In this document: one piece after another, positions 19,321 through 30,996 of the stretch
Layout of the letters: each line of letters begins with the position of its first letter
How positions within the stretch are numbered: position 1 is the first letter of the stretch
Assembly (NCBI RefSeq): GCF_900141905.1
Contig: NZ_FQZF01000002.1
Span: 382,528-446,527 of the forward strand
DNA: 64,000 nucleotides
Reading direction: 5' to 3'
Source of the DNA: Muricoccus roseus
Lineage (GTDB): Bacteria; Pseudomonadota; Alphaproteobacteria; Acetobacterales; Acetobacteraceae
Translations under genes and position numbers: made by a program
The notes under the pieces: model-generated
Database searches by the model: none
What the model saw: the letters and a program-made list of their open reading frames with translations, nothing else
Told to the model about the DNA's origin: nothing

Positions 19321-20375
19321 GCCCGCCCCAGCTCGTAGAGCGCGACCGCGGCGGCGGCGGCGACGTTGAGGCTTTCCATAGCGTCGCCAATGGGCAGGCG
19401 GACCAGCTCGTCGCAGGTCTCCCGCTGCAGGCGGCGCAGGCCGCCGCCCTCGGCGCCCAGCACCAGCCCCACGCGCCGGTCGGAGGGCTTCGCCTCGGCC
19501 AGGGTGCGCTTCGCGTCGCCCGTCAGCCCCATGACCCAGGCCCCGCCGTCCTGCAGGTGGCGGATGGCGCGGGCGAGGTTCACCTCCCGCACCATGGGAA
19601 CGATCTCCAGCGCGCCGGAGGCGGCGCGGGCCAGGGCCCCGGTCTCGGGCGGGGCATGGCGGTCCTGCACCACGACGGCCGCGGCGCCGAAGGCAGCGGC
19701 CGAGCGGAGAATCGCGCCGACATTGCGCGGGTCGGTCACCTGGTCGAGCAGCAGCACCGGGCCGTTCGAGTTCTTGAGCACGTCGTCCAGCGCCAGCTGG
19801 GGCAGGGGCTCGGCCAGCAGGGCGGCGCCCTGATGCACCGAGTCCTCGGGCAGGAAGGTGTGGAACCGGGCGCGATCCTCCACCCGCTCGGGCTGCAGCT
19901 TGCGGGCGGCGAAGGTGCCCTCCGGCAGGCGCTCCTTCAGCGCCGTCTCGGCATCGGCCGTCAGCAGCAGCCGGCGCAGTCGGCGTCGCGGGTTGAGCAG
20001 GGCGGCGGCCACCGCATGCAGGCCGTGCAGCCAGATCGTGTTGGCCGGCGCGCGATCCTCCTCCCGGCGCGAGGGCTCGGGGCGGCCGCGCGGCGCGGCC
20101 GGAGCGGGTTCAGGGCGGCGCGGCCCCCGTTCGGCGCCCAGCTCCGGCTTCGCGGTGAAGCGGGGGGAGGTTCCGGGCTTGCCGCTGGCCTTGAAGCCCG
20201 TGGCCTTGAATCCGGGCCGGCGTGGCGCGTCGGTGGCCGATGCCTCGCCGCCCTTCCAGCCGCGTTTGCCGTCGAAGGCGCGGGGGCGGGAGGGCTGGCC
20301 GCTGCCGCGGCCATCATGCGATGCGCCGGGGGCGGAGGGGGGACGAGGGCCTTGAGGCCTGCGGGGCGGTGACAT
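19317..20375 (-). CDS. rlmB: SpoU-family rRNA 2'-O-methyltransferase, RlmB-like
   Basis: The 352-residue protein methylates a ribose in RNA, most likely G2251 of 23S rRNA. The three SpoU motifs are present: DQVTDPRNVGAILRSA, LVLGAEGGGLRRL and DAMESLNVAAAAAVAL. These form the trefoil-knot SAM site. An RNA-substrate-binding domain starts at IWLHGLHAV. The first 115 residues are a low-complexity, Pro/Arg/Gly-rich basic extension. The start at ATG 20375 follows AGGA; ATG 20390 is an alternative. The hydratase gene follows with ATGA overlap. Confidence 0.9.
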   Translation of the reverse strand: MSPPRRPQGPRPPSAPGASHDGRGSGQPSRPRAFDGKRGWKGGEASATDAPRRPGFKATGFKASGKPGTSPRFTAKPELGAERGPRRPEPAPAAPRGRPEPSRREEDRAPANTIWLHGLHAVAAALLNPRRRLRRLLLTADAETALKERLPEGTFAARKLQPERVEDRARFHTFLPEDSVHQGAALLAEPLPQLALDDVLKNSNGPVLLLDQVTDPRNVGAILRSAAAFGAAAVVVQDRHAPPETGALARAASGALEIVPMVREVNLARAIRHLQDGGAWVMGLTGDAKRTLAEAKPSDRRVGLVLGAEGGGLRRLQRETCDELVRLPIGDAMESLNVAAAAAVALYELGRA

Positions 20376-20455
20376 GGCGGCATCCTGCAAATCGCGGCCG
20401 AAGCCGCAAGGCGCGCTGCGATGCCCCTTTCATCGCGCGGGCCCTTTCCCTCACG

Positions 20456-20483
20456 TTGACAGCACCACCGCTTCTCGGATAGT
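20456..20483 (+). promoter_or_regulatory. Sigma-70-type promoter for tRNA-Tyr/tRNA-Gly/tuf
   Basis: A perfect -35 box TTGACA (20456-20461), a 16-base spacer and GATAGT (20478-20483, four of six -10 matches) lie 38 bases before tRNA-Tyr. This is the most consensus-like promoter seen in the window and suits the translation block downstream. Confidence 0.75.
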
Positions 20484-20521
20484 CCGCCGGCTCCCGCCCG
20501 TCAGGGTTGGGGACACCCTGT

Positions 20522-20604
20522 GGAGGGGTGCCCGAGTGGCTAAAGGGGACGGACTGTAAATCCGTTGGCTCGCGCCTACGTTGGTTCGAATCCAACCCCC
20601 TCCA
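20522..20604 (+). tRNA. tRNA-Tyr (anticodon GTA)
   Basis: This is a class II tRNA of 83 bases. The acceptor is GGAGGGG with CCCCTCC, the anticodon loop is CTGTAAA (GTA) and there is a long variable arm. The T arm carries GGTTCGAATCC and the discriminator is A. CCA is not encoded. Confidence 0.96.
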
Positions 20605-20686
20605 TGTGTCCCATTCCCCCGGCAGGCGCGGTGCGCGCGGCGGCGGTCCATTCCGGCCCGCCTGTTCAAACGGGCGGTTCCAGTGG

Positions 20687-20760
20687 GCGGGTGTAGCTCA
20701 ATGGTAGAGTTCCAGCCTTCCAAGCTGGCTGTGCGGGTTCGATTCCCGTCACCCGCTCCA
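20687..20760 (+). tRNA. tRNA-Gly (anticodon TCC)
   Basis: The acceptor is GCGGGTG with CACCCGC and the anticodon loop is CTTCCAA (TCC). The T arm has GGTTCGATTCC and CCA is encoded at 20758-20760. It is followed by a small hairpin (CGGTTTC/GAAACCG at 20772-20792) before tuf, possibly a processing signal. Confidence 0.96.
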
Positions 20761-20881
20761 GACGCGCCCTTCGGTTTCGGATACTGAAACCGGTCTTACC
20801 GAACACCATATGGCGATCAACAAGGCCTGCACGGGCGGGCAGGGGGCTCACGGCCCCCGGATGGGATAGGACTGGACGCGA

Positions 20882-22069
<1,188 letters not shown>

Positions 22070-22070
22070 G

Positions 22071-22385
22071 ATGGCCGCCGACGCCCAGAATATCCGGATC
22101 CGCCTCAAGGCGTTCGATCACCGCGTGCTGGATGGCAGCACGCGGGAGATCGTGAACACCGCGAAGCGGACCGGCGCTCGGGTGCGGGGGCCTATCCCGC
22201 TCCCGACCCATATCGAGCGGTTCACCGTGAACCGTTCTCCGCACGTCGATAAGAAGTCGCGCGAGCAGTTCGAGATCCGGACCCATCGCCGTCTTCTGGA
22301 CATCGTCGACCCCACCCCGCAGACCGTGGACGCGCTGATGAAGCTCGACCTCGCCTCGGGCGTGGACGTCGAGATCAAGATCTGA
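22071..22385 (+). CDS. rpsJ: 30S ribosomal protein S10
   Basis: S10 (104 residues) is in the head of the 30S subunit and also partners NusB in antitermination. The sequence starts with [14 protein letters not shown] and contains GPIPLPT and the RTHRRLLDI motif. It is the first gene of the S10 cluster, one base after tuf. Confidence 0.99.
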   Translation: MAADAQNIRIRLKAFDHRVLDGSTREIVNTAKRTGARVRGPIPLPTHIERFTVNRSPHVDKKSREQFEIRTHRRLLDIVDPTPQTVDALMKLDLASGVDVEIKI

Positions 22386-22405
22386 GTCTGAGGGGCGCAT
22401 ACACC

Positions 22406-23092
22406 ATGGCCGCGAAAGATGGCCGTACCGGCCTGATCGCCCGCAAGCTGGGCATGTCCCGGCTGTTCAACGAGGACGGCTCCACCGTGCCGGTGACGCT
22501 GCTGCACGTGGATGATGTTCGCGTCGTGGCGGTGCGCTCCGCCGACAAGGACGGCTACACGGCCGTGCAGCTCGGCATCGGGCACGCGAAGGCGAAAAAC
22601 GTCTCCAAGCCGAACCGTGCGCACTTCGCCAAGGCTGGCGTCGAGGCGCCGGCCAAGGTCATCGAGTTCCGCACGGCTGGCGATGCGGTGCTGGAGGCGG
22701 GCGCCAAGCTCTCCCCGGCCCACTTCGTGAAGGGCCAGAAGATCGACGTGACGGGCATCACGAAGGGCAAGGGCTTCGCCGGCGCGATGAAGCGCTGGAA
22801 CTTCGCCGGCCTCGAGGCGTCGCACGGCGTGTCGATCAGCCACCGTTCGCATGGCTCGACCGGTAACCGTCAGGATCCGGGAAAGACCTTCAAGAACAAG
22901 AAGATGGCTGGTCACCTCGGCGTCGAGCGCATCACCACCCAGAACCTGGAAGTGGCGGGCGTGGACGTGGAGAAGGGTCTGCTCTTCGTGAAGGGTGCCG
23001 TTCCCGGCGCCGCGAACAGCTACGTGATGGTGCGCGACGCTGTGAAGCGGAAGCGCCATGCCGACGCGCCGTATCCGGCGGCGACGGCCTGA
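22406..23092 (+). CDS. rplC: 50S ribosomal protein L3
   Basis: L3 (228 residues) organises the 23S peptidyl-transferase region. Seen are the [12 protein letters not shown] start, [13 protein letters not shown] and the [20 protein letters not shown] loop. The length is usual. It lies second in the S10 order. Confidence 0.99.
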   Translation: MAAKDGRTGLIARKLGMSRLFNEDGSTVPVTLLHVDDVRVVAVRSADKDGYTAVQLGIGHAKAKNVSKPNRAHFAKAGVEAPAKVIEFRTAGDAVLEAGAKLSPAHFVKGQKIDVTGITKGKGFAGAMKRWNFAGLEASHGVSISHRSHGSTGNRQDPGKTFKNKKMAGHLGVERITTQNLEVAGVDVEKGLLFVKGAVPGAANSYVMVRDAVKRKRHADAPYPAATA

Positions 23093-23102
23093 GGATCGGG
23101 TG

Positions 23103-23723
23103 ATGCAGGTGAAGGTCATCACGCTCGACAACGCCGAGGCCGGCGAGATCGAGCTCCCCTCCGAGGTGTTCGGCGCCGAGCCGCGCGCCGACATCATGGC
23201 GCGGGTCGTGCACTGGCAGCTGGCGAAGCGCCGTGCCGGAACGCACAAGGTGAAGGGCATGGGCGAGGTCTCCGGGACCACCAAGAAGCCCTACCGCCAG
23301 AAGGGCACGGGCAATGCTCGTCAGGGTTCGCTTCGCGCGCCGCAGTTCCGCACCGGTGGTGTGGTTCACGGCCCGGTGGTGCGCAGCCATGAATACAGCC
23401 TGCCGAAGAAGGTCCGCCGCCTGGGCCTGATCAGCGCGCTGAGCGAGAAGGCCGCTAGCGGCAAGCTCGTTGTGCTCGACGCTGCCGCCCCGGGCGACAG
23501 CGCCAAGACGAAGACCCTCGCCGCGCAGGTGAAGGCATTCGGCTGGACCAGCGCTCTCCTGTTCGATGCCGCTCCGGATGCGGGCCTGGTTCGCGCCGCG
23601 CGCAACCTGCCGCGGGTCCAGGTGCTGCCGACGGTCGGCGCCAATGTGTACGACATCGTCCGCCACGACGTCCTGGTCGTGACCCGGGCGGGCGTCGAGG
23701 CCCTGAAGGAGCGTCTGTCGTGA
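23103..23723 (+). CDS. rplD: 50S ribosomal protein L4
   Basis: L4 (206 residues) lines the exit tunnel; in enterobacteria it also autoregulates the S10 operon. The extended loop contains [16 protein letters not shown] and ends [10 protein letters not shown]. The start at ATG 23103 is ten bases after rplC; the earlier frame from 23058 is inside rplC. Its stop overlaps the GTG of rplW. Confidence 0.98.
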   Translation: MQVKVITLDNAEAGEIELPSEVFGAEPRADIMARVVHWQLAKRRAGTHKVKGMGEVSGTTKKPYRQKGTGNARQGSLRAPQFRTGGVVHGPVVRSHEYSLPKKVRRLGLISALSEKAASGKLVVLDAAAPGDSAKTKTLAAQVKAFGWTSALLFDAAPDAGLVRAARNLPRVQVLPTVGANVYDIVRHDVLVVTRAGVEALKERLS

Positions 23724-24046
23724 GCGAGACGCAGACCAAGAAGCCGGTCATCTCGCAGGAGCGGATGTACCAGCTGATCGTTGCCCCGGTGATCACCGAG
23801 AAGGCGACGATTCTGAACGAGGTGGGCCAGGTGACCTTCAAGGTGACCTCGGATGCCACGAAGCCCGAGATCAAGGCGGCCGTCGAGGGTCTCTTCGGCG
23901 TGAACGTCACCGCGGTGAACACCGTGGTGGTCAAGGGCAAGTCCAAGCGGTTCCGCGGCCGTCCCGGCCAGCGCTCCGACTGGAAGAAGGCGATCGTGAC
24001 GCTGGCCGAGGGCCAGAGCATCGATCTCACGACGGGGCTCGCGTAA
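23720..24046 (+). CDS. rplW: 50S ribosomal protein L23
   Basis: L23 (108 residues) surrounds the exit tunnel and docks SRP and trigger factor. It starts with GTG overlapping the rplD stop. [15 protein letters not shown] and the tail [20 protein letters not shown] identify it. Confidence 0.98.
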   Translation: MSETQTKKPVISQERMYQLIVAPVITEKATILNEVGQVTFKVTSDATKPEIKAAVEGLFGVNVTAVNTVVVKGKSKRFRGRPGQRSDWKKAIVTLAEGQSIDLTTGLA

Positions 24047-24049
24047 GCC

Positions 24050-24886
24050 ATGGCGCTGAAGCAATTTAATCCGGTCACCCCGAGCCTTCGCGGCACGGTG
24101 CTGGTGGACCGCTCGGAGCTGTGGAAGGGCAAGCCCGTCAAGCAGCTGACCGAGGGCAAGAGCCACTCGGGCGGCCGCAACAATCACGGCCGCACCACGG
24201 TTCGGTTCCGGGGCGGCGGACACAAGCAGTCCTACCGCTATGTCGACTTCAAGCGCCGCACGAAGTTCAACGTGCCCGCTACGGTCGAGCGCCTGGAGTA
24301 TGACCCGAACCGCACGGCCTGGATCGCCCTGATCAAGTATCAGGACGGCGAGCTGTCCTACATCATCGCGCCGCAGCGCCTGAAGGCGGGCGATACGGTG
24401 ATCGCGGGTGACCGCGTGGACATCAAGCCCGGCAACGCCATGCCGCTGGCCTCCATCCCCGTGGGCACGATCGTGCATGCGCTGGAGATGAAGCCGGGCG
24501 CCGGCGCCAAGATTGCCCGCTCGGCCGGCACCTACTGCCAGCTGGTCGGCAAGGATGCCGGCTATGCGCAGGTGAAGCTGATGTCGGGCGAGGTGCGGCT
24601 CCTCCGCGCCGAATGCCTGGCCTCGATCGGCGCCGTGTCGAACCCGGACAACTCCAACCAGCAGCTCGGCAAGGCCGGGCGTCGTCGCTGGATGGGCTTC
24701 CGTCCGCATAACCGCGGTGTCGTCATGAACCCGGTCGATCACCCGCATGGCGGTGGTGAGGGCCGGACCTCGGGCGGCCGTCACCCGGTCACGCCCTGGG
24801 GCAAGCCGACCAAGGGTTACAAGACCCGCACCAACAAGCGCACGGACCGTCTCATCGTCCGTCGCCGCACCGCGAAGAAGGGCTGA
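24050..24886 (+). CDS. rplB: 50S ribosomal protein L2
   Basis: L2 (278 residues) is needed for subunit joining and peptidyl-transferase activity. It has [20 protein letters not shown] early and the conserved [20 protein letters not shown] late, including the critical histidine. It is the usual length and place. Confidence 0.99.
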   Translation: MALKQFNPVTPSLRGTVLVDRSELWKGKPVKQLTEGKSHSGGRNNHGRTTVRFRGGGHKQSYRYVDFKRRTKFNVPATVERLEYDPNRTAWIALIKYQDGELSYIIAPQRLKAGDTVIAGDRVDIKPGNAMPLASIPVGTIVHALEMKPGAGAKIARSAGTYCQLVGKDAGYAQVKLMSGEVRLLRAECLASIGAVSNPDNSNQQLGKAGRRRWMGFRPHNRGVVMNPVDHPHGGGEGRTSGGRHPVTPWGKPTKGYKTRTNKRTDRLIVRRRTAKKG

Positions 24887-24891
24887 TCGCC

Positions 24892-25170
24892 ATGTCGCGC
24901 AGCGTATGGAAGGGGCCGTTCGTCGACGGCTACCTGCTCAACAAGGCGGAGGCGGCTCGCAGCTCCACGCGCAACGAGATCATCAAGATCTGGTCGCGCC
25001 GCAGCACGATCCTCCCGCAGTTCGTGGGCCTGACCTTCGGCGTTTACAACGGCAAGAAGTTCATCCCCGTCCAGGTGTCCGAGAACATGGTGGGCCACAA
25101 GTTCGGCGAGTTCTCGCCGACGCGTACCTTCACCGGGCACTCCTCGGACAAGAAGGCCAAGCGGGGCTGA
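24892..25170 (+). CDS. rpsS: 30S ribosomal protein S19
   Basis: S19 (92 residues) sits in the 30S head near the A-site t[18 protein letters not shown] and the [14 protein letters not shown] end are diagnostic. It begins five bases after rplB. Confidence 0.99.
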   Translation: MSRSVWKGPFVDGYLLNKAEAARSSTRNEIIKIWSRRSTILPQFVGLTFGVYNGKKFIPVQVSENMVGHKFGEFSPTRTFTGHSSDKKAKRG

Positions 25171-25174
25171 TCCG

Positions 25175-25573
25175 ATGAGCAAGCCGAAGCACGAGCGCAG
25201 CCTCGCCGAGACCGAGGCCCAGGCCGTCACCCGGAACATCCGGGTGTCGCCGCGCAAGCTGAACCTGGCCGCCGGCCTGATCCGCGGGCGCGCTGCGTCC
25301 GATGCGGTCGCCGTGCTGACTTTCAGCAAGCGCCGTATTTCCGACACGGTGAAGAAGACGCTCGAGAGCGCCATCGCGAACGCCGAGAACAACCACAGCC
25401 TGGACGTGGACAAGCTGGTGGTGGCTCGGGTCGAGGTGGGTCGTTCGATCGTCATGAAGCGCTTCCAGGCGCGCGGCCGCGGCAAGGCCGCCCGCGTGGA
25501 GAAGTGGTTCAGCCACCTGAAGATCGTCGTCGCCGAGCAGCAGCCGGCGCCGGTGGCCGAGGAGGCCGCGTAA
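25175..25573 (+). CDS. rplV: 50S ribosomal protein L22
   Basis: L22 (132 residues) lines the exit tunnel with L4. [15 protein letters not shown] and the beta-hairpin [20 protein letters not shown] are present. The Ala/Gln/Pro tail is somewhat longer than usual. Confidence 0.98.
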   Translation: MSKPKHERSLAETEAQAVTRNIRVSPRKLNLAAGLIRGRAASDAVAVLTFSKRRISDTVKKTLESAIANAENNHSLDVDKLVVARVEVGRSIVMKRFQARGRGKAARVEKWFSHLKIVVAEQQPAPVAEEAA

Positions 25574-25574
25574 G

Positions 25575-26255
25575 ATGGGTCACAAAGTCAATCCGATCGG
25601 GCTCCGGCTCGGCATCAACCGCACCTGGGACAGCCGCTGGTACGCCGGCGACGCCGACTATGCCGGCCTGCTCCACGACGACCTGAAGCTTCGCAACAAG
25701 CTACGTGAGCGCCTGAAGGGCGCCGGCGTGGCCAAGGTGGTGATCGAGCGCCCGGCCAAGAAGCCGCGTGTGACCATCCACGCCGCCCGCCCCGGGGTTG
25801 TGATCGGCAAGAAGGGCGCCGATATCGAGGTGCTGCGCAAGGACCTGGCCAAGATGGCCGGGGCCGAGGTGGCGCTGAACATCGTCGAGATCCGCAAGCC
25901 GGAGCTGGACGCCACCCTGGTGGCCGAGAGCATCGCGCAGCAGCTCGAGCGTCGCGTGGCCTTCCGCCGTGCGATGAAGCGCGCCGTGCAGTCCGCCATG
26001 CGCCTCGGCGCGGGCGGGATCCGCATCAACTGCTCCGGCCGTCTCGGCGGGGCCGAGATCGCGCGCATGGAGTGGTATCGCGAGGGCCGTGTTCCCCTGC
26101 ACACCCTCCGCGCCGATATCGACTTCGGCGTGGCGACCGCGAAGACCACCTATGGCACCTGCGGTGTGAAGGTGTGGATCTTCAAGGGCGAAGTCATGGC
26201 GCACGACCCGATGGCGCAGGACAAGCGCGCCGCCGAGCAGGCGCCGCAGCGCTGA
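25575..26255 (+). CDS. rpsC: 30S ribosomal protein S3
   Basis: S3 (226 residues) forms part of the mRNA entry tunnel. It has [14 protein letters not shown], the KH-domain motif [12 protein letters not shown] and the C-terminal [20 protein letters not shown]. It begins one base after the rplV stop. Confidence 0.99.
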   Translation: MGHKVNPIGLRLGINRTWDSRWYAGDADYAGLLHDDLKLRNKLRERLKGAGVAKVVIERPAKKPRVTIHAARPGVVIGKKGADIEVLRKDLAKMAGAEVALNIVEIRKPELDATLVAESIAQQLERRVAFRRAMKRAVQSAMRLGAGGIRINCSGRLGGAEIARMEWYREGRVPLHTLRADIDFGVATAKTTYGTCGVKVWIFKGEVMAHDPMAQDKRAAEQAPQR

Positions 26256-26279
26256 GCGACGGGCTGAGGAACACGTATC

Positions 26280-26702
26280 ATGTTGTCGCCGAAGCGCACG
26301 ACGTATCGTAAGGCCCATAAGGGCCGCATCAAGGGCGTGGCCAAGGGCGGGTTTACCCTGTCCTTCGGCGGCTACGGCCTGAAGGCGCTGGAGCCGGAGC
26401 GGGTGACCGCCCGGCAGATCGAGGCGGCTCGCCGCGCGATCACCCGCGCCATGAAGCGCCAGGGGCGCGTGTGGATCCGGATCTTCCCGGACCTGCCCGT
26501 CTCCACCAAGCCCGCCGAGGTCCGCATGGGCTCCGGTAAGGGTGCCCCCGAGTACTGGGTGGCCCGCATCAAGCCGGGTCGCATCATGTTCGAGATCGAC
26601 GGCGTGAGCCAGGAGACGGCGCGTGAAGCGCTGGCCCTCGGTGCCGCCAAGCTGCCGATCAAGACGAAGGTCGTGGCCCGCCTGGGCGCGGCGGAGGCCT
26701 GA
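26280..26702 (+). CDS. rplP: 50S ribosomal protein L16
   Basis: L16 (140 residues) organises the aminoacyl-tRNA site on 23S rRNA. The [19 protein letters not shown] start and the [19 protein letters not shown] segment are typical. Confidence 0.99.
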   Translation: MLSPKRTTYRKAHKGRIKGVAKGGFTLSFGGYGLKALEPERVTARQIEAARRAITRAMKRQGRVWIRIFPDLPVSTKPAEVRMGSGKGAPEYWVARIKPGRIMFEIDGVSQETAREALALGAAKLPIKTKVVARLGAAEA

Positions 26703-26707
26703 AGGCA

Positions 26708-26914
26708 ATGACGAAGATCGCGGATGTCCGCGGCAAGACCGCGGACGAGCTGAAGACCATGCTGCTCGACCTGCGGAAGGAGCAGTTCAATCTGCGCTTC
26801 CAGCGGGCGACCGGGCAGTTGGAGGCCGTCGGGCGAATTCGTGCTGTTCGGCGCGACATCGCTCGTGTAAAGACCGTCCTGGGCCAGCAGGCCCGTCAAT
26901 CCCAGAAGTCCTGA
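26708..26914 (+). CDS. rpmC: 50S ribosomal protein L29
   Basis: L29 (68 residues) is a two-helix protein at the tunnel exit. [20 protein letters not shown] and [14 protein letters not shown] match the family. Confidence 0.97.
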   Translation: MTKIADVRGKTADELKTMLLDLRKEQFNLRFQRATGQLEAVGRIRAVRRDIARVKTVLGQQARQSQKS

Positions 26915-26930
26915 GAGGAGACCGCGGCAT

Positions 26931-27236
26931 ATGCCGAAGCGCGTCCTCACGGGGCGGGTGACCAGCGACAAGCAGGACAAGACCGTAACGGTCTTGGTCG
27001 AGCGTCGCGTGATGCATCCGCTCTATAAGAAGTTCATCCGGCGCTCGAAGAAGTACGCCGCGCACGACGAGACGAACCTGTGCCGCGAGGGTGACATGGT
27101 GTCGATCGAGGAGTGCCGGCCGATCTCCAAGCGCAAGTCTTGGCTGGTCGTCCAGCGCAACGGCGAGACCGTCGCGCGTCCCGCCGCCTATGAGCTGCTC
27201 GAGAACATCGAGCTCGGCGACGAGGTGTCGGCGTGA
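26931..27236 (+). CDS. rpsQ: 30S ribosomal protein S17
   Basis: S17 (101 residues) is an OB-fold primary 16S binder. [20 protein letters not shown] and [12 protein letters not shown] are characteristic. The C-terminus is about 20 residues longer than the E. coli form. Its stop overlaps the GTG start of rplN. Confidence 0.97.
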   Translation: MPKRVLTGRVTSDKQDKTVTVLVERRVMHPLYKKFIRRSKKYAAHDETNLCREGDMVSIEECRPISKRKSWLVVQRNGETVARPAAYELLENIELGDEVSA

Positions 27237-27601
27237 TCCAGGTTGAGTCCAATCTCGACGTCGCCGACAACTCCGGCGCCCGTCGTGTCCAGTGCATCAA
27301 GGTGCTGGGCGGCTCCAAGCGCAAGACGGCCTCCGTGGGCGACATCATCGTGGTGTCGGTCAAGGACGCCATCCCCCGCGCCAAGGTAAAGAAGGGCGAG
27401 GTGCATCGCGCCGTGATCGTGCGCACGGCCTATGCCGTGCGCCGTCAGGACGGCACCGCGATCCGCTTCGACAACAACGCGGCCGTGCTGATCAACAAGC
27501 AGAACGAGCCGATCGGGACCCGCATCTTCGGGCCGGTGGTGCGCGAGCTTCGCGCCCGCAAGTACATGAAGATCATCTCCCTGGCTCCGGAGGTGCTGTG
27601 A
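27233..27601 (+). CDS. rplN: 50S ribosomal protein L14
   Basis: L14 (122 residues) bridges to the 30S subunit. It starts with GTG overlapping rpsQ and shows [20 protein letters not shown] and [15 protein letters not shown] at the end. Confidence 0.99.
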   Translation: MIQVESNLDVADNSGARRVQCIKVLGGSKRKTASVGDIIVVSVKDAIPRAKVKKGEVHRAVIVRTAYAVRRQDGTAIRFDNNAAVLINKQNEPIGTRIFGPVVRELRARKYMKIISLAPEVL

Positions 27602-27915
27602 TGGCTGCGAAGATCAAGAAGGGCGATCGCGTCCAGGTCCTCGCCGGCAAGGATAAGGGCAAGCGCGGCGAGGTTCTCTCGGTCTCCCCGACCGAGAACC
27701 GCGCCGTGGTGCAGGGCGTGAACATCGTCAAGCGCCATGCCAAGCCGCAGGGCATGAACCAGCCCGGTGGCATCCAGGAGAAGGAGGCTGCGATCCACCT
27801 CTCCAACCTGGCGCTGATCGACCCGAAGAGCGACAAGCCGACCCGCGTCGGCTTCCGCATCGATGGCGACAAGAAGGTCCGGGTGGCGAAGGCCTCCGGC
27901 GAGGTGATCGCATGA
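27601..27915 (+). CDS. rplX: 50S ribosomal protein L24
   Basis: L24 (104 residues) initiates 50S assembly. A KOW motif ([20 protein letters not shown]) is at the N-terminus. ATG 27601 shares one base with the rplN stop, so the longer frame from 27292 is not real. Confidence 0.98.
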   Translation: MAAKIKKGDRVQVLAGKDKGKRGEVLSVSPTENRAVVQGVNIVKRHAKPQGMNQPGGIQEKEAAIHLSNLALIDPKSDKPTRVGFRIDGDKKVRVAKASGEVIA

Positions 27916-28475
27916 GCGACGCGACCACGAAGGAACTGCCGCGCCTGCAGCAGCAGTATCTCGAGCAGATCCGCAAGGCTCTGTCCGAGGAATTCGGCTA
28001 CAAGAACCCGATGGAGGTTCCGAAGCTGGAGAAGATCGTCATCAACATGGGCGTTGGTGAGGCCGCGGGCGACCAGAAGAAGCTGGATGCCGCCGTTGCC
28101 GAGCTGACGGTCATCGCCGGTCAGAAGCCGGTGAAGACTAAGGCCAAGAAGGCGATCGCCGGCTTCAAGATCCGCGAGGGTCAGGCCATCGGCACGAAGG
28201 TGACGCTGCGGCGCGCCCGGATGTACGAGTTCCTGGACCGTCTGGTGACGATCGCGCTGCCGCGTGTCCGCGACTTCCGCGGTGTTTCGGGCAAGGGCTT
28301 TGACGGCCGTGGCAACTATGCCATGGGCCTGAAGGAGCAGATCATCTTCCCCGAGATCGCCTACGACAAGGTGGATGCGATCCGCGGCATGGACATCGTT
28401 TTCGTCACCACGGCGAAGACGGACAAGGAAGCGAAGGCCCTGCTGAAGGGCTTCCAGCTTCCCTTCATCAATTGA
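27912..28475 (+). CDS. rplE: 50S ribosomal protein L5
   Basis: L5 (187 residues) binds 5S rRNA in the central protuberance. [15 protein letters not shown] and [17 protein letters not shown] are diagnostic. ATGA overlaps rplX. Confidence 0.99.
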   Translation: MSDATTKELPRLQQQYLEQIRKALSEEFGYKNPMEVPKLEKIVINMGVGEAAGDQKKLDAAVAELTVIAGQKPVKTKAKKAIAGFKIREGQAIGTKVTLRRARMYEFLDRLVTIALPRVRDFRGVSGKGFDGRGNYAMGLKEQIIFPEIAYDKVDAIRGMDIVFVTTAKTDKEAKALLKGFQLPFIN

Positions 28476-28526
28476 TCTTGGAAAACCGCCCGGCAGCCCG
28501 GGCAGGTTCCGGAGGACACTGATCGA

Positions 28527-28832
28527 ATGGCCAAGACTTCGTCAGTCGAGAAGAATAAGCACCGCATGCACCTGGCCAAGGCGCATGCCGCGAAGCGCGC
28601 CGCCCTGAAGAAGACGGTGATGGATCGCGAGCTGCCGGTCGAGGACCGCTTCGAAGCGACGATCAAGCTGGCGCAGCTGCCGCGCAACGGTGCGAAGAAC
28701 CGCATTCGTCTGCGCTGCGAGCTGACCGGTCGTCCGCGCGGCAATTACCGCAAGTTCAAGCTGAGCCGGAACATGCTCCGGGAGCTGGCCTCGAACGGTC
28801 AGATTCCGGGTCTCGTCAAGGCCTCCTGGTAA
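28527..28832 (+). CDS. rpsN: 30S ribosomal protein S14, zinc-independent form
   Basis: This is the long form of S14 (101 residues). The zinc-ribbon CxxC pairs of the short form are absent; only one cysteine remains ([12 protein letters not shown]). It is in the 30S head. The 51-base gap after rplE contains a CCGCCCGG/CCGGGC dyad. Confidence 0.98.
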   Translation: MAKTSSVEKNKHRMHLAKAHAAKRAALKKTVMDRELPVEDRFEATIKLAQLPRNGAKNRIRLRCELTGRPRGNYRKFKLSRNMLRELASNGQIPGLVKASW

Positions 28833-28843
28833 GGTAAGGGGCC

Positions 28844-29242
28844 ATGCAGCTCTCCGATCCACTGGGTGACATGCTCACCCGCATCCGCAACGGCCAGCGT
28901 GCTCGTCAGGCGCGCGTCGTTTCCCCGGCTTCTCGCCTTCGCTCCGACGTCTTGGACGTTCTGAAGCGCGAGGGCTATATCCGCGCCTGGCGCGCGGAGG
29001 AGCTTCGCCCCGGCATCAAGGTGCTCGACATCGAGCTCAAGTATTCCGAGGGCGAGCCGGCGATCAAGGAGATCACCCGCGTGTCCAAGCCGGGCCGCCG
29101 GGTGTACTCCAAGATCAAGGAACTGCCGAAGTTCTATAATGGGCTCGGCATCTCCATCCTCTCCACGCCGCGTGGCGTGATGAGCGACCTCGAGGCCCGC
29201 GCTGCCAATGTTGGCGGCGAGGTTCTCTGCCGCGTGTTCTGA
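28844..29242 (+). CDS. rpsH: 30S ribosomal protein S8
   Basis: S8 (132 residues) binds the central domain of 16S rRNA and in E. coli represses the spc operon. [17 protein letters not shown] and the C-terminal [20 protein letters not shown] are conserved. Confidence 0.99.
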   Translation: MQLSDPLGDMLTRIRNGQRARQARVVSPASRLRSDVLDVLKREGYIRAWRAEELRPGIKVLDIELKYSEGEPAIKEITRVSKPGRRVYSKIKELPKFYNGLGISILSTPRGVMSDLEARAANVGGEVLCRVF

Positions 29243-29256
29243 CGGAGGGCAGGGAT

Positions 29257-29790
29257 ATGTCTCGCGTTGGCAAGTATCCGGTGAAGGTGCCGTCCGGCGT
29301 CACCGTCACCATTCAGGACAACGCCGTGGTGGCGAAGGGCAAGCTCGGCGAGCTGCGCCTGCCGCTCACGGACAAGGTTGATGTCACCGTCGGTGACGGC
29401 GAGGTCGCCGTGGCTCCGCGCGGTGAGGATCGCGCGGCCCGCACGATGTGGGGGACCACCCGGTCCCTGATCAACGGGATGGTCACGGGCGTGTCCACGG
29501 GCTTCTCCAAGTCCATGGAGATCACCGGCACGGGTTATCGTGCGGCGGTGCAGGGGAAGGAGCTGGTGCTCAATCTCGGCTACAGCCACGAGATCCGCTA
29601 CCCGATCCCCGAGGGCATCAAGATCACGACCGAGCGGCCCACGGCCATCAAGGTCGAGGGCGCGGACAAGCAGCGCGTTGGTCAGGTTGCGGCGGAGATC
29701 CGGGCGTACCGCGGTCCCGAGCCCTACAAGGGCAAGGGCATCAAGTACGACAACGAGACGATCCTCCGGAAGGAGGGTAAGAAGAAGTAA
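29257..29790 (+). CDS. rplF: 50S ribosomal protein L6
   Basis: L6 (177 residues) lies near the GTPase-factor site. [15 protein letters not shown] and the closing [18 protein letters not shown] are typical. The stop shares a base with the rplR start. Confidence 0.99.
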   Translation: MSRVGKYPVKVPSGVTVTIQDNAVVAKGKLGELRLPLTDKVDVTVGDGEVAVAPRGEDRAARTMWGTTRSLINGMVTGVSTGFSKSMEITGTGYRAAVQGKELVLNLGYSHEIRYPIPEGIKITTERPTAIKVEGADKQRVGQVAAEIRAYRGPEPYKGKGIKYDNETILRKEGKKK

Positions 29791-30152
29791 TGGCGAACAA
29801 GCTCGCACTGCAGCAGCGCCGGCGTTCGCGCACGCGCTACCAGATCAAGCTGAAGGGTGGGGGGCGCGTGCGCCTCTCGGTTCATCGTTCGGGCCGGCAC
29901 ATCTACGCCCAGGTCATCGACGACACGGCGGGCCGCACCCTTGCCGCTGCTTCGACCCTGGAGAAGACCGTGCGCGAGGCCGGCAAGACCGGCGCGGACA
30001 CCGACGCGGCGGCCGCCATCGGCAAGCTGGTGGCCGAGCGTGCGCTCGCGGCCGGCGTGACCGAGGTGGTCTTCGACCGCGGTCCCTATCTCTACCATGG
30101 CCGGGTGAAGGCCCTGGCGGACGGCGCCCGCGAGGGCGGGCTGTCGTTCTGA
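29790..30152 (+). CDS. rplR: 50S ribosomal protein L18
   Basis: L18 (120 residues) binds 5S r[21 protein letters not shown] and the final [20 protein letters not shown] identify it. It overlaps rplF by one base. Confidence 0.99.
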   Translation: MANKLALQQRRRSRTRYQIKLKGGGRVRLSVHRSGRHIYAQVIDDTAGRTLAAASTLEKTVREAGKTGADTDAAAAIGKLVAERALAAGVTEVVFDRGPYLYHGRVKALADGAREGGLSF

Positions 30153-30164
30153 GGAGCCGATAGA

Positions 30165-30812
30165 ATGGCATACGCACCGCGTTCCAACGCGCCGCGTCCA
30201 GGTGGCGAGGGCGCCGGCGACGGCGACCGCCGCCGCGGCCGCGGCCGTCGTGACGACAACCGCGATTCCCGCCAGGATCGCGAGCAGGACGAGTTCAAGG
30301 ACAAGCTCGTCACCATCAACCGCGTCGCCAAGGTCGTGAAGGGCGGCCGGCGCTTCTCCTTCGCGGCCCTCGTGGTCGTGGGCGATGAGAAGGGCCGGGT
30401 CGGCTGGGGCGCCGGCAAGGCGCGCGAGGTGCCGGAGGCGATCCGCAAGGCAACGGAGCGGGCCAAGCGCGGCCTGATCCGCGTGCCGATGCGCGAGGGC
30501 CGTACCCTGCATCACGACGTCATCGGCGAGTTCGGCGCTGGCCGCGTGATCCTCCGTGCGGCTCCGGCCGGTACGGGTATCATCGCGGGTGGCCCGATGC
30601 GCGCCGTGTTCGAGGTCCTGGGCATGGGCGACGTCGTCGCCAAGTGCACGGGCACCACGAACCCGCACAACATGGTCAAGGCGACCTTCGCCGGCTTGGC
30701 TCGCTGCACCTCCCCCCGGGCGGTCGCGGCGCGTCGCGGCAAGAAGGTGGCCGACCTCCTCCCCAATCCGCGCGCTGGCGAGGCGCCCGCCACGGAGGCC
30801 GCCGGTGTCTGA
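30165..30812 (+). CDS. rpsE: 30S ribosomal protein S5
   Basis: S5 (215 residues) shapes the decoding site and mRNA entry. The conserved core starts at [19 protein letters not shown] and includes [17 protein letters not shown]. The first 45 residues are an extra Arg/Gly/Asp-rich extension common in alphaproteobacteria. Confidence 0.99.
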   Translation: MAYAPRSNAPRPGGEGAGDGDRRRGRGRRDDNRDSRQDREQDEFKDKLVTINRVAKVVKGGRRFSFAALVVVGDEKGRVGWGAGKAREVPEAIRKATERAKRGLIRVPMREGRTLHHDVIGEFGAGRVILRAAPAGTGIIAGGPMRAVFEVLGMGDVVAKCTGTTNPHNMVKATFAGLARCTSPRAVAARRGKKVADLLPNPRAGEAPATEAAGV

Positions 30813-30993
30813 CGTGACGAAGAAGACGGTGAAGGTGACCCAGATCGGGTCGCCCATCGGCCGCAAGCCTGGTCAGCGCGAGACGCTGATCGGTCTCGGC
30901 CTCAACAAGCTGCACCGGTCCCGCGAGCTTGAGGACACCCCCGCCGTGCAGGGGATGATCCGCAAGGTCGCGCACCTGGTGAAGGTGGGCTGA
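30805..30993 (+). CDS. rpmD: 50S ribosomal protein L30
   Basis: L30 (62 residues) has [20 protein letters not shown] and [18 protein letters not shown] use GTG 30805 because GGAGG lies seven bases upstream; it overlaps the end of rpsE by eight bases. A second GTG at 30814 is possible. Confidence 0.93.
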   Translation: MSDVTKKTVKVTQIGSPIGRKPGQRETLIGLGLNKLHRSRELEDTPAVQGMIRKVAHLVKVG

Positions 30994-30996
30994 ACC